The notes under the pieces are model-generated. The model did no database searches, was not told the DNA's origin, and saw only the letters and a program-made list of their open reading frames with translations. DNA of 64,000 nucleotides from Chryseobacterium sp. 7. GTDB lineage: Bacteria; Bacteroidota; Bacteroidia; Flavobacteriales; Weeksellaceae. Of this stretch, positions 42,106-52,878 are shown piece by piece. The stretch lies in the NCBI RefSeq assembly GCF_003663845.1, contig NZ_RCCA01000001.1, positions 248,001 through 312,000 of the forward strand, in the 5' to 3' direction. Within the stretch, counting starts at the first letter, position 1. Every line of letters starts with the position of its first letter. Both the position numbers and the translations under genes were made by a program.

Positions 42106-42141
42106 CAAAAATATCCTGAAAACCTCTGCAATGGTATTGCA
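42106..42141 (-). promoter_or_regulatory. Promoter and operator of the czcA-czcB operon
   Basis: TATTTTTG (42106-42113) is the -7 box, with the dyad TGCAATGGTATTGCA at 42127-42141, the same spacing as at the ATPase promoter. A second palindrome AGCATTACAATGCT (42088-42101) lies at the expected transcription start. Confidence 0.65.
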
Positions 42142-42198
42142 AAGTTTCAAGCACAGTTTATAATCAGAAAGCATAGGCTTTCTAAAAGTCAATAAAAA

Positions 42199-42522
42199 TT
42201 AAATTTTAGGAGGCTGCCAGATAGGATCGTAAATCTGGTAAGCGAAGTCGTTTTTGTGGAATAAGATCTTCTTTGAAAAATAAGCAGGAATTTGCTCCGG
42301 TATTTCTAATAAAGGATCCATTTTAAATGCTGAAACCGTTATCTGACAACAGCTGCAAGCACATAGCGGAGAACAGATATCTCCTTTTTCTTTTGAATGA
42401 TTTTCCTGAACACTTAAGAAGATCATCTTATTCCCCGAATTCTGCGGATGAGACACGTCAGCGCATGGCATCAATGATAGCGCCATGAAATAAATTGCCA
42501 ATATCCATCTTAAAAGGTTCAT
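42199..42522 (-). CDS. Small secreted Cys-rich protein (DUF6660-like)
   Basis: This 107-residue protein has a signal peptide (about 1-20). The mature part has a cysteine cluster, DICSPLCACSCCQ (about 48-60), and ends NDFAYQIYDPIWQPPKI. Small proteins with this Cys block occur upstream of metal-efflux genes in flavobacteria. It is upstream of the czcA-type gene in the same direction. TACCTTTG on the minus strand (42528-42535) would make an almost leaderless transcript. Periplasmic metal binding is likely but unproven. Confidence 0.65.
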   Translation of the reverse strand: MNLLRWILAIYFMALSLMPCADVSHPQNSGNKMIFLSVQENHSKEKGDICSPLCACSCCQITVSAFKMDPLLEIPEQIPAYFSKKILFHKNDFAYQIYDPIWQPPKI

Positions 42523-42687
42523 TGTTACAAAGGTAGAGATTTTTTATAAACTGAATTATTCATATTAAGTATTTAACTAACATTTTTATGTAAAAACCTA
42601 TTCGCAAATATGTATCAAGGTCTTTATGATAAAAATAAAATTCATATCATTGAAAATAAAAATAACTCAATATGAAAAAGGGTACAT

Positions 42688-43158
42688 ATGAAAAATAATC
42701 ACTTTTTTATCACCTTTTATTTGCTGATTATCATTAGTCTGATATCATGTAATAAGCAAAATACAATAAACCAGAATTCATCATTCATTTATAAAGATTT
42801 GACTGATACCTACGATTCAAAAACAGGTTTGTTTACACGAAACTATGATTCCGATTCAACTACGATAAAGGTCAATTTAACCAGAGAAGAAGAAGAAAAA
42901 ATTCTGAAAACTTTTTCAGAAAACAGCTTTGAAAGTCTTCCTTCTACAATTGATTGTTCTATATGGGGATATAATCCTAAGATTTATAACAGATTGATTC
43001 TGAACAATATTAATGTAGAGTATATTCACAATACTGAAGAAGGATGGTTCTGCTATAATGGAAAAAAATTCGACAAAATTAACAAAACTATACAGGATAT
43101 TATCTTCAACAAAAATGAAGTGAAACAACTAGAGCCTTCCACTATAGCATATGAATAA
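42688..43158 (+). CDS. Lipoprotein, function unknown
   Basis: This 156-residue protein has a lipobox (LISC, Cys21). The mature part has LTREEEEKILKTFSENSFESLP and IDCSIWGYNPKIYNRLILNN, resembling small flavobacterial DUF6438-type lipoproteins, but I am unsure. It is on the plus strand opposite to the metal genes and overlaps the next gene by 8 bp. No function is apparent. Confidence 0.55.
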   Translation: MKNNHFFITFYLLIIISLISCNKQNTINQNSSFIYKDLTDTYDSKTGLFTRNYDSDSTTIKVNLTREEEEKILKTFSENSFESLPSTIDCSIWGYNPKIYNRLILNNINVEYIHNTEEGWFCYNGKKFDKINKTIQDIIFNKNEVKQLEPSTIAYE

Positions 43159-43660
43159 AAAGTATCTGATTGTGGTTAAATATATTTTTTCAATATTCTG
43201 CATGATAGGATTTCTAAGCAGTTACGGACAAAAACTATATAAAATAGAAAAAGATCAATATGGTGAACCTTTATTAAATGATAAGACACAATATTCATTT
43301 AAAGAAAAACCAAGCGAAAAAGATCTAAAGACAATAGATACTACGGCATATTATGTTCAGGTATTTGAAGGAAGACCTTATAATGAAGAAGAAATGAAGA
43401 ATCCAAGGATAATCATTTTTCATAAGAATGTTTTTTTTAAGAATGAATCACTTATGTATTTTGGAAAATTTGAGATACATGGAGGAAAATATAGAATATA
43501 GAATAATAATATTCAACTTGAACAATTTGGAAATTCTCCAGATTCAAAAAATTGGTATACAAGATATATAACTAAAGGTAAAATAGAAAATAATAAAATT
43601 ATTTTTAATGAAGGTTTAGTTTCTGTTTTTGAGAAAAGAAAAAATTTATCCATAAAATAG
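43151..43660 (+). pseudogene. Exported hypothetical protein interrupted by an in-frame TAG
   Basis: The open frame from 43151 encodes 116 residues with a signal peptide (about 1-26, SSYGQ) and stops at TAG 43499-43501. The same frame continues without interruption for another 52 codons (NNNIQLEQFGNSPDSKNWYT ... EKRKNLSIK) to TAG at 43658. An ancestral protein of about 169 residues is likely. It overlaps the previous gene by 8 bp. The codon TAG could be from a single substitution. The sequence 43661-43829 contains no further gene. Confidence 0.6.
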
Positions 43661-43829
43661 CGAAATCTTTAATTTTGGAAACAATAAGTAAAGCAGGTCA
43701 ACAAGCCGCAAATTGGAATAATTGGTTTTGGAAAGGATATTTTTCAATGACTTATGAAAATAACTTTAAAAACAAAAACCACCGCAAAAGCAGTGGCTAA
43801 AAATCAAATCTAATTATAAGTATGTCCTC

Positions 43830-44147
43830 TTATAAGTTCGGGTTGTTTTCAGATTCTCTTTGTGGAATACTGAATAAATAATAATTACTGTTGGGTGTAA
43901 AAGCAGATTTATCAGGGAAATCAAGAACAGAATGTCCTTTACCGTCTACGGTTTTCACAGTTCCGTCCGGTGTAGTTATTTGTACTTTTATCGGTTTTCC
44001 ATCTGCATCTACAAATGGTTTTCTTATCACCGTTCCTTGCGTTCTGATAATATCTGAAAGCGAAAATCCTTCTCCGAACAATTCTTTTCTTCTTTCAATC
44101 AAAATGGCATCTATTACAGCATTCTGTGACAATGAGCCACTATAAAT
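43830..44147 (-). pseudogene. SusD/RagB lipoprotein, C-terminal fragment cut off by IS
   Basis: These 104 in-frame codons start at TATAGTGGC near 44143 and read YSGSLSQNAVIDAILIERRKEL FGEGFSLSDI to NYYLFSIPQRESENNPNL, the canonical SusD C-terminus (ERRxEL, PIPxxE). Joining them to the fragment at 45612-46793 after removing the IS and one AAAT copy restores one 497-codon gene. Confidence 0.9.
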
Positions 44148-45611
<1,464 letters not shown>

Positions 45612-45613
<2 letters not shown>

Positions 45614-46793
45614 AAATATTAGCATTTCTCGCTGATTTCAATTGATTCAATACTGCGACTGCCTGAGAAACATTTCCCGTTCTGGCTTCAGCCTCAGCTT
45701 CAATCAGATACATTTCCGCAGCTCTCATGTAGACAATATCTGCAATAAGGGTTGGTTTAAACTTAAACTTAGCATACCTCAGCAATCCTTCTCTTCCTTT
45801 CTGTCCGTCCCATGAAAACAATTGGGATCTGATATCATTGGCATCGAAAAGATCTTTAAAATAAGGGTCAGCCATAAAACTGTAGTAAAAACTTCCTGAT
45901 GAAGACACATCCAGATAATGGAAGGCATAACTCGCATCCGACTGTTCCTGTGTCTGTGCATGTCCCCAGATCCATTCCGCATTGTTGATGTCATTAAAAC
46001 CATCCTTATATTTTTCCGGAGCCATCAGTGGGAATCCTTCTCTTGCAATTTTGGCTGATGCTGAAGCTTTGCTCCATTCACCGGTATTCAGATAGGTTCT
46101 TGCTAAAAGGCCGTTTACAACAGCACGGTTAATCTTATCTTTATTATTTCTTGTATAACTTTTCAACAGATTATCTGCATCGGTCAGATCACTTTTAATC
46201 AAAGTATAGATTTCTTCAAGGCTCGCTCTCTTCTTCCCTACAGTGCCTGTAGTGGAAGGCTCAGTATAGATAGGAGCTGTAAGCGCGGATTTGTCTTTCA
46301 GATAGCTGAACTGGTAAAAACTGGCCAGATTCAGATAACAGAAAGCACGTAATGCTTTTGCCTGCCCTTTCACCTGATTCTTTTTCTCCTGACTACCTTC
46401 TGTTCCATCAATTCTTGTAATCACATTATTCATATTATTGATGGTAGAATATAACATGGTCCAGATAAACAGCGGGCGGCTTGCTGTACTGTTCACCATT
46501 TCCGTAAAGGCATAGGTAGAAGCAAAACCATACTTATTAGTCAATACTGCTACATCACTTCCCATCGCATCACTGGCTCTTAAGACAGTAGAATAACCAA
46601 TATTGGCATAGGTAGTCCCATCATTATTGAATTTTGCCCAGGTTCCGTTTACTACGGTTTCTGCACTTTCAGCTGTTTTGAAAACTTCCACACTGTTGGC
46701 CTGATCAGTTGGAGCAGTATCAAGATCACTTTCACAGCTTATCAATGTCAAAAATCCGATAAGCGTAAATGATAGATATTTTAATTTTTTCAT
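45612..46793 (-). pseudogene. SusD/RagB lipoprotein, N-terminal fragment cut off by IS
   Basis: This frame encodes 393 residues from a lipobox signal (MKKLKYLSFTLIGFLTLISC, Cys20) through the SusD TPR-like helices (AKALRAFCYLNLASFYQFSYLKD; AVVNGLLARTYLNTGEWSKASASA; YMRAAEMYLIEAEAEARTG) and ends within LKSARNANI where the insertion sequence begins. The C-terminal part is at 43830-44147. The protein would have bound a nutrient at the surface for the SusC transporter just upstream (17-bp gap). It is presumably non-functional now. Confidence 0.9.
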
Positions 46794-46810
46794 TGTTTCA
46801 ATTTTAAAGA

Positions 46811-49747
46811 TTAAAGTGTTGCCTGAAGACCAAATGTGATCGTTCTCATTGCAGGATATCTGTAATACGTTGTTCCATCCAAAGCCTGCTCAGGATCCAT
46901 CCCTTTATGTTTATAGAAGGTCAGAAGGTTTTCTGCCTGGATATAAATTCTGAATTTTTTAAGTCCTATTTTCTCAAAATAAGATTCAGGAAGAGTGTAT
47001 CCTAAGCTTACATTTTTAAGTCTTGCATACGTTCCTGAGTATAAGAATCTGGAAGATGTGGATGTCCAGTTGTTTGTTGTAGTACTCAAACCAGGAACAT
47101 CTGTATTAGGATTATCTGGCGTCCATCTGTTCAGCATTTCAGCACTCCATGCACGTCCTCCGGCACTTCCGTTATGCATGATGGAAGTATAGTCATTATC
47201 CAGAATTTTACCCCCTATTTTGAATGTCAGTAATCCTGAAAAGTCGAAATTCTTATAATTGATACTTGTACTGATTCCTCCTGTCAGTTTAGGCAATGCA
47301 GAACCCTGCAACAGTTTTGTAGCTTTGGAATATTCTGAAGTAGTTCCCTCTACTGAGTTTCCGCTGGCATCTGTAGTCACGGTTTTCCACAATGGCTTTC
47401 CATTGCCCGGATCTACTCCTACCCATTCCGGAATGAAGAAATCGTATACAGAACCTCCCACTGTCAATAATTTAGTTCCTACCACAAGAGAACCTCCGGG
47501 CAGTTTGGTTACTTTATTGTTTAAAGTACTCATGTTAACATCCACATTCCATTGGAAATCATCAGTTTTAACAGGTGTTGTAAATAATGAAAATTCAAAT
47601 CCTGTATTCTGAATGGTTCCGATATTCGCAGGATAATCACTGATTCCCAATGATGGTGCAACTGGCATATTAAACAGAAGATCCTGGCTTTGTCTTTTGA
47701 AATATTCGATATTTCCTTTAATTCTGTTATTCAGAATGGCAAATTCCAATCCTACGTTTAAATTAAGGTTGGTTTCCCATTTCACATTATTGGTAGACGT
47801 TTTTTCCAGTGTAGTTCCCGGCTCTCCCCCAAGGCTGATAAACTTGTATAGTTCCTGATATGCATAATAAAGCGGCTGCCCGTTCGGTCTAAGTAACTTA
47901 TCATTCCCCTGACCACCATAGCTGGCACGCAATGTCAACTGATTGAAAACATTCAGGCTTTTAATAAATTCTTCGTTTGAAATCTTCCATGAACCTCCTA
48001 CAGACCAGAATCTCCCCCATCTGTTATCCTTTTCAAATCTTGAAGAACTGTCTGCTCTTCCTGAAGCTGATAGAAAATAAGTATTGTTATAATCATACTC
48101 TACTTTTCCAAGGAAACTTAATAGGCTTAATTTATTACTGTTTCCACTGAAACTGCCTAATAAAGAAGCTGCATCCGGCTCATAGTAATAAGGCAGTGAG
48201 AACTGGCTTCTTGTTCCGGAAATTGTCTGATAATCGTATTTGTAGAATTCATGTCCTGCCAAAGCATTGATATGATGTTTTCCAAATTTCTTATCATACG
48301 TAAGAATATTACTGGTGGTATAAGAAAGTGTTCTGGTATTTGTTTTCGTCACCGAGCCTCCCGTTTCTGCACCTTGTCCCAGTAATGGATTTGAATAATA
48401 ATGTCCATTATAATTCACCAAATCAACAGAGAAACTTGTCTTGAATTTTAATTCCGGCAAGAAAGTAAATTCCATGAATCCTTTTCCTGAGAAATTATCT
48501 TCTTTATTATCGTTTTTGTCTAAAGGCAGTGTTGCAGCAGCATTCTGATTCTGAAGAGCATTCGTAGGTCTGTATTTTCCAAAATCATAAATTGGATTTC
48601 CATCAGCACCTAAAATATAAGTTCCGTCCGGATTTCTTTCATAATAAGGATAAAATGAAGGTATAAATCTTGCTGCATTGATGATATTACTCGCCTTCGA
48701 ATCGGAAGAAGTCGGAGCCTGCTGAATGCTGTTTGTATAGTTTAAATTCACTCCTACATTCAGCCATTTTTTTACCTCAGAATTGATTTTCAATCGGGTA
48801 TTATATCTTTTATATCCTGATTCAATTGCCATTCCTTTATCATCAAGATAGCCCAGAGAAAAGAAATAATTGCTTTTCTCACTTCCTCCGCTGATATCAA
48901 GATCTACCTGATTTCTTGAAGCTACTCTCTGTAAAATATCCCTCCAGTCATCATTCCAAAGTGCTGATGCCCCTGGCAACAATTTCCCATCTGTCCCTAC
49001 GGGTTTTGGATAAGCAGTTCCATATGGGTTGATCCCTAATGTAGAAACAAGATTATCCGTTGCCATCTGAGCAGCCTGTTGAGAAGAAACTTTTCCAGAC
49101 TGATATCCATTCCTCAACGCTTCCCAATACAATTGAAAATACTGATCTGTATTAACCTGTTCATAATCTTTAACTGCTCTTCCGGAGAATCCCTGGCTGA
49201 TATTAAAATTGACTTTAGCCTCACCTTTTTTACCTGATTTTGTGGTGATGATGATAATTCCGTTAGCTCCTCTTGAACCATACAAAGCACTTGCTGTAGC
49301 ATCTTTCAGAACACTGATGGATTCAATATCGCTTGGGCTGATAGCGTTCAGGTTTCCGTCAAAAGGAATTCCATCCACCACATATAACGGATCACTGGAA
49401 GCACTGATGGAACCAATCCCTCTGATTCGGATGGTAGAAACAGCTCCCGGCTGTCCAGATGCACTGGTCGTTTGAATCCCTGCAACCTGCCCTTCCAAAG
49501 CTTTGGTAATATTGGTGACAGGTCTGTTATTAATCTTATCACTTGAAATGGTGGCTACAGAACCTGTATAGCTGTTTCTTTTTGCCTTTCCGTAGGCTAC
49601 TACCACAACTTCATCAAGTTCTTTTTCGTGGAGGCTATCTTTCGGCTTGGTATTTTGTGCATTGACACTGGTTATTCCTAGAAAAAATGCAGCTACCGGA
49701 GGTATCCAAACTTTAGAAGTGAATAAATTCTTGCTAATCATAATCAA
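46811..49747 (-). CDS. SusC/RagA-type TonB-linked outer-membrane transporter
   Basis: This 978-residue protein has a signal peptide (about 1-30) and, after it, the box ELDEVVVVAYGKAKRNSYTGSV. The usual carboxypeptidase-like N-terminal extension is lacking. A plug domain (NRPVTNITKALEGQVAGIQ; ALYGSRGANGIIIITTKSGK) precedes the barrel, which ends YRYPAMRTITFGLQATL. The start may be the third codon (49741). It heads an operon with susD and is preceded by a SAM riboswitch. Substrate is unknown; a methionine- or sulfur-related nutrient is suggested by the riboswitch. Its SusD partner is split by an IS. Confidence 0.9.
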   Translation of the reverse strand: MIMISKNLFTSKVWIPPVAAFFLGITSVNAQNTKPKDSLHEKELDEVVVVAYGKAKRNSYTGSVATISSDKINNRPVTNITKALEGQVAGIQTTSASGQPGAVSTIRIRGIGSISASSDPLYVVDGIPFDGNLNAISPSDIESISVLKDATASALYGSRGANGIIIITTKSGKKGEAKVNFNISQGFSGRAVKDYEQVNTDQYFQLYWEALRNGYQSGKVSSQQAAQMATDNLVSTLGINPYGTAYPKPVGTDGKLLPGASALWNDDWRDILQRVASRNQVDLDISGGSEKSNYFFSLGYLDDKGMAIESGYKRYNTRLKINSEVKKWLNVGVNLNYTNSIQQAPTSSDSKASNIINAARFIPSFYPYYERNPDGTYILGADGNPIYDFGKYRPTNALQNQNAAATLPLDKNDNKEDNFSGKGFMEFTFLPELKFKTSFSVDLVNYNGHYYSNPLLGQGAETGGSVTKTNTRTLSYTTSNILTYDKKFGKHHINALAGHEFYKYDYQTISGTRSQFSLPYYYEPDAASLLGSFSGNSNKLSLLSFLGKVEYDYNNTYFLSASGRADSSSRFEKDNRWGRFWSVGGSWKISNEEFIKSLNVFNQLTLRASYGGQGNDKLLRPNGQPLYYAYQELYKFISLGGEPGTTLEKTSTNNVKWETNLNLNVGLEFAILNNRIKGNIEYFKRQSQDLLFNMPVAPSLGISDYPANIGTIQNTGFEFSLFTTPVKTDDFQWNVDVNMSTLNNKVTKLPGGSLVVGTKLLTVGGSVYDFFIPEWVGVDPGNGKPLWKTVTTDASGNSVEGTTSEYSKATKLLQGSALPKLTGGISTSINYKNFDFSGLLTFKIGGKILDNDYTSIMHNGSAGGRAWSAEMLNRWTPDNPNTDVPGLSTTTNNWTSTSSRFLYSGTYARLKNVSLGYTLPESYFEKIGLKKFRIYIQAENLLTFYKHKGMDPEQALDGTTYYRYPAMRTITFGLQATL

Positions 49748-49773
49748 TTTTATTTATCATATATTAAAATTTA

Positions 49774-49801
49774 GCCCTTTGCAGAAATATCAGCAAAGGG
49801 C
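49774..49801 (-). terminator. Terminator hairpin downstream of the SAM riboswitch
   Basis: GCCCTTTGC (49774-49782) pairs with GCAAAGGGC (49793-49801), a perfect 9-bp stem followed on the minus strand by TAAATTTTAAT. It lies between the riboswitch and the susC start and is the probable expression platform. Confidence 0.65.
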
Positions 49802-49825
49802 ATCGATAAATACGATAAACCAAAT

Positions 49826-49923
49826 GCTTATTTTTCCTAAAAAGGCTGAATGTAACACCTTGCCCCACGGGTAGGTTGTTAAGATTTCATAGGGTCAGTT
49901 CCCTCCATCTTTCTTTATAAGCC
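49826..49923 (-). promoter_or_regulatory. SAM-I riboswitch (S box)
   Basis: On the minus strand GCTTATAAAGAAAGATGGAG, GGAACTGACCCTATGAAATC and CAACC are followed by CAAGGTGTTACATTCAGCC and ATAAGC, which pairs with GCTTAT to close P1 (49826-49831 with 49918-49923). This is the S-box core layout. It should repress the susC-susD operon when S-adenosylmethionine is high. Confidence 0.85.
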
Positions 49924-49939
49924 GATCGAAATATGGTTG

Positions 49940-49970
49940 CAAAGCTAAAAACTTTTAGTCTACAAAACAA
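49940..49970 (-). promoter_or_regulatory. Promoter of the SAM-riboswitch operon
   Basis: On the minus strand TTG (49968-49970) and TAGCTTTG (49940-49947) are 20 nt apart. Transcription would begin about 10 nt before the riboswitch. Confidence 0.75.
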
Positions 49971-50167
49971 GTAGACTTATTTATTTTTCATGATAAATTT
50001 TCAAAAATTAACGTAATTTTTTAATAAAACCCCTTACAACAAAGAGTTACACCTATTATCATTTTATCACACATGATAAATATCATTATTAATATCCTAA
50101 TTAAATAAAAGTCAATCAATGGAGAAATTTTTAGCTGTTAATTAAAAAAAGTTTTTAATTTTATAGT

Positions 50168-50575
50168 ATGAAAGTTTTGATCATCAATGGCCCTAACCTT
50201 AACCTTTTAGGTACCAGAGAACCGGAAATCTATGGAAATGTTTCCATGGAAAGTTATTTGGAAAATTTAAAATCTGAGTTTCAGGCTCATAAATTAAAAT
50301 ATTATCAGTCTAATATTGAAGGGGAGCTTATCAACAGACTTCAGGAGGATGATTTTGATGCAGTAGTGATTAATCCGGGAGCTTTTACCCATTATTCTTA
50401 TGCTATCGCTGATTGTTTGAAAAATATCCGAAAGCCCAAAGTAGAAGTTCACATCAGCAATATTTACAAAAGGGAAGAATTTCGACAGAAATCTGTAACG
50501 GCAGCTAATACGGATGCAGTTTTATCTGGCTTTGGAATGGATGGATACAGATTGGCTATATTGAGTTTAAAATAA
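50168..50575 (+). CDS. aroQ: 3-dehydroquinate dehydratase, type II
   Basis: This 135-residue enzyme of the shikimate pathway converts 3-dehydroquinate to 3-dehydroshikimate. Motifs: NGPNLNLLGTREPEIYG with catalytic Tyr22, INPGAFTHYSYAIADCL (about 68-84) and EVHISNIYKREEFR with catalytic His95. It is slightly shorter than the usual 140-150. It forms a dodecamer in known members. It starts only about 5 bp after a TTTTATAG stretch, so its transcript is nearly leaderless. Confidence 0.96.
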   Translation: MKVLIINGPNLNLLGTREPEIYGNVSMESYLENLKSEFQAHKLKYYQSNIEGELINRLQEDDFDAVVINPGAFTHYSYAIADCLKNIRKPKVEVHISNIYKREEFRQKSVTAANTDAVLSGFGMDGYRLAILSLK

Positions 50576-50645
50576 TTCTGTTGCTTATTTTCCCACAGAT
50601 TGCACAGATTTTCACAGATACCTATGGATAATTAGAAAATGATTC

Positions 50646-51083
50646 ATGAAAATAAAGGACAGGATTTACTGTAATGACATTGGAGCTTATCCTAAGCAAT
50701 TAACAAAGAGAAAATCTTATATCATTGAGGAAATAGAATCTGAAAATATAAGAATCTGTAATGATGAGGGAAAACTTAAGTGGTATTCAAAATTTTATTT
50801 CCAGGCATATAAAGAACCTGAAATAATTTCAATTCATATAGATGATAAAATAGAAAATTCAGAATCTGATGTGATAGAAGTAACCATCGAATTTTCCAAC
50901 AAAGAAAAATATTGGCTAACCTTCACTACTCCAAAATATTTAGATAACATACTGGACGAAGAATCTTACTTTTCTTCAAGAGATTTTATAATAATAAAAA
51001 GTTTAAGTGAAGAATCAATCAAATCAACCATCCAAAAATTGGACGAAAAGAATGAATTGATTCAAAACTGTAAAAAAATATGA
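50646..51083 (+). CDS. Hypothetical protein with SH3-like N-terminus
   Basis: This is a 145-residue, acidic protein without signal peptide. The N-terminal 55 residues (MKIKDRIYCNDIGAYPKQLTK, then KSYIIEEIESENIRICNDEGKLKWYSKFYF) resemble small SH3-like domains that recur in Bacteroidetes hypothetical proteins. The rest (VIEVTIEFSNKEKYWLTFTTPKYLDNIL) has an unknown beta-alpha fold. It follows aroQ by 70 bp on the same strand and ends at a bidirectional terminator. Function not known. Confidence 0.6.
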   Translation: MKIKDRIYCNDIGAYPKQLTKRKSYIIEEIESENIRICNDEGKLKWYSKFYFQAYKEPEIISIHIDDKIENSESDVIEVTIEFSNKEKYWLTFTTPKYLDNILDEESYFSSRDFIIIKSLSEESIKSTIQKLDEKNELIQNCKKI

Positions 51084-51085
51084 AT

Positions 51086-51116
51086 AAAAAAGCCTCATCA
51101 ATGAATGAGGCTTTTT
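51086..51116. terminator. Bidirectional terminator
   Basis: AAAAGCCTCAT pairs with ATGAGGCTTTT with T-runs on both strands. It lies between the convergent hypothetical gene (ends 51083) and pckA (ends 51136). Confidence 0.9.
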
Positions 51117-51135
51117 GTATGTTGATGAGTAACTA

Positions 51136-52752
51136 TTAGATAGTCTGTTCCTGCAATTGAGGTCCTGAAGCTACTAATTTCTTACCTTCTTCAGTATCAC
51201 AGTACTGCTCAAAGTTTTTGATATATCTTGAAGCAAGATCTTTTGCTTTTTCTTCCCATTCTGAAGCATTTTCATACGTATCTCTAGGATCTAAAATACC
51301 TGTAGAAACATTTGGTAATTCAGTAGGAATCTCAAGATTCATGATAGGAACCTGAGTTTTTGGAGCATTATCGATAGATCCATCAATGATAGCATCAATA
51401 ATTGCTCTTGTATCTTTCAGAGAGATTCTGTTTCCGGTACCATTCCAACCCGTATTTACTAAATAGGCTTTAGCTCCGTGCTCCTGCATTTTACCGATCA
51501 GTGTTTTAGAATACATTGTTGGGTGTAATGTAAGGAACGCTTCACCGAATGCAGGTGAGAAAGATGGCTGAGGCTCTGTAATTCCTCTTTCAGTTCCGGC
51601 TAATTTCGATGTATAACCGCAAAGGAAGTGATATTGAGCCTGATCTTCGTTCAGAATGGAAACCGGAGGAAGTACCCCGAATGCATCTGCCGAAAGATAT
51701 ACAATCTTCTTAGCATGACCTGCTTTAGAAGGCAATACAATTTTGTTGATATGATAAATTGGATAAGAAACTCTTGTATTTTCTGTGATAGATCCGTCAG
51801 TATAATCTGCTACTCCATTGTTCACTACAACGTTTTCAAGAAGTGCATCTCTTTTGATTGCTCTGAAAATATCCGGTTCTTTTTCTTCTGATAAATCAAT
51901 TACTTTAGCGTAGCATCCTCCTTCATAGTTGAATACTCCATTGTTATCCCATCCGTGCTCATCGTCACCGATAAGGTATCTTTTAGGATCTGCTGACAAA
52001 GTAGTTTTACCCGTTCCCGAAAGACCAAAGAATAAAGCAACATCTCCTTTTTCACCTACGTTTGCAGAACAGTGCATAGAAGCCATACCTTTCAATGGAA
52101 GGTAATAGTTCATCATGGCAAACATTCCTTTCTTCATCTCACCTCCGTACCAGGTACCTCCGATGATCTGTAGTTTTTCAGTAAGGTTGAACATAATGAA
52201 GTTTTCAGAGTTTAATCCCTGAGCTTCCCAGTTCGGGTTGGTAGTTTTTGATCCGTTGATTACTGTGAAATCCGGCTCACCAAAGTTCTCCAGTTCGTAG
52301 TGAGAAGGACGAATAAACATGTTAGTCACGAAATGCGCCTGCCATGCCACTTCAACGATAAATCTTACTTTAAGTCTTGTATCTGCATTTGTACCACAGA
52401 ATGCATCTACTACATAGATTTTTTTAGCTTCAGAAAGCTGGTTCATCACTAGTTCTTTACAAGAACCGAAAATTTCTGCAGTTGTAGGTAAATTTACTTT
52501 ACCATCCCAGAAAATTGTATCCCTTGTAACATCATCCTGAACAATATATCTGTCTTTAGGTGAACGACCTGTGAAAATTCCTGTTTTTACTGATACTGCG
52601 CCAGACTCTGTAAGCTCAGCTTGCTCAAACCCCTGATTTTCAGGAGAAACTTCAGCCTGATATAATTCTTCATAAGAAGGATTATACACTACTTCATAGT
52701 TTCCTTTAATCCCTAATTTCTCTAAATCCTGGATGATTTTAGTGTGTTTCAT
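51136..52752 (-). CDS. pckA: Phosphoenolpyruvate carboxykinase (ATP)
   Basis: This 538-residue protein matches ATP-dependent PEPCK over its full length. Signature: TGRSPKDRY (61-69), the substrate/metal loop [15 protein letters not shown] (197-211), the P-loop [11 protein letters not shown] (243-253), and the kinase-2 motif [23 protein letters not shown] (from 261). It makes phosphoenolpyruvate from oxaloacetate and ATP, the first step of gluconeogenesis. The promoter candidate is TATTTTTG on the minus strand (52788-52795). It is monocistronic. Confidence 0.98.
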   Translation of the reverse strand: MKHTKIIQDLEKLGIKGNYEVVYNPSYEELYQAEVSPENQGFEQAELTESGAVSVKTGIFTGRSPKDRYIVQDDVTRDTIFWDGKVNLPTTAEIFGSCKELVMNQLSEAKKIYVVDAFCGTNADTRLKVRFIVEVAWQAHFVTNMFIRPSHYELENFGEPDFTVINGSKTTNPNWEAQGLNSENFIMFNLTEKLQIIGGTWYGGEMKKGMFAMMNYYLPLKGMASMHCSANVGEKGDVALFFGLSGTGKTTLSADPKRYLIGDDEHGWDNNGVFNYEGGCYAKVIDLSEEKEPDIFRAIKRDALLENVVVNNGVADYTDGSITENTRVSYPIYHINKIVLPSKAGHAKKIVYLSADAFGVLPPVSILNEDQAQYHFLCGYTSKLAGTERGITEPQPSFSPAFGEAFLTLHPTMYSKTLIGKMQEHGAKAYLVNTGWNGTGNRISLKDTRAIIDAIIDGSIDNAPKTQVPIMNLEIPTELPNVSTGILDPRDTYENASEWEEKAKDLASRYIKNFEQYCDTEEGKKLVASGPQLQEQTI

Positions 52753-52787
52753 TTTACTTATATTTTCTATTTCTTTATTGACTTCAA

Positions 52788-52795
52788 CAAAAATA
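52788..52795 (-). promoter_or_regulatory. -7 box upstream of pckA
   Basis: TATTTTTG on the minus strand fits TAnnTTTG. It lies 36 bp before the pckA start. Confidence 0.45.
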
Positions 52796-52878
52796 ATATT
52801 AATTATTTGTTAAAGGTGGTTTAAATATACTGATATAAGTCAGAATGACAAATAAAAAACAGGACTATAAACAATTGA

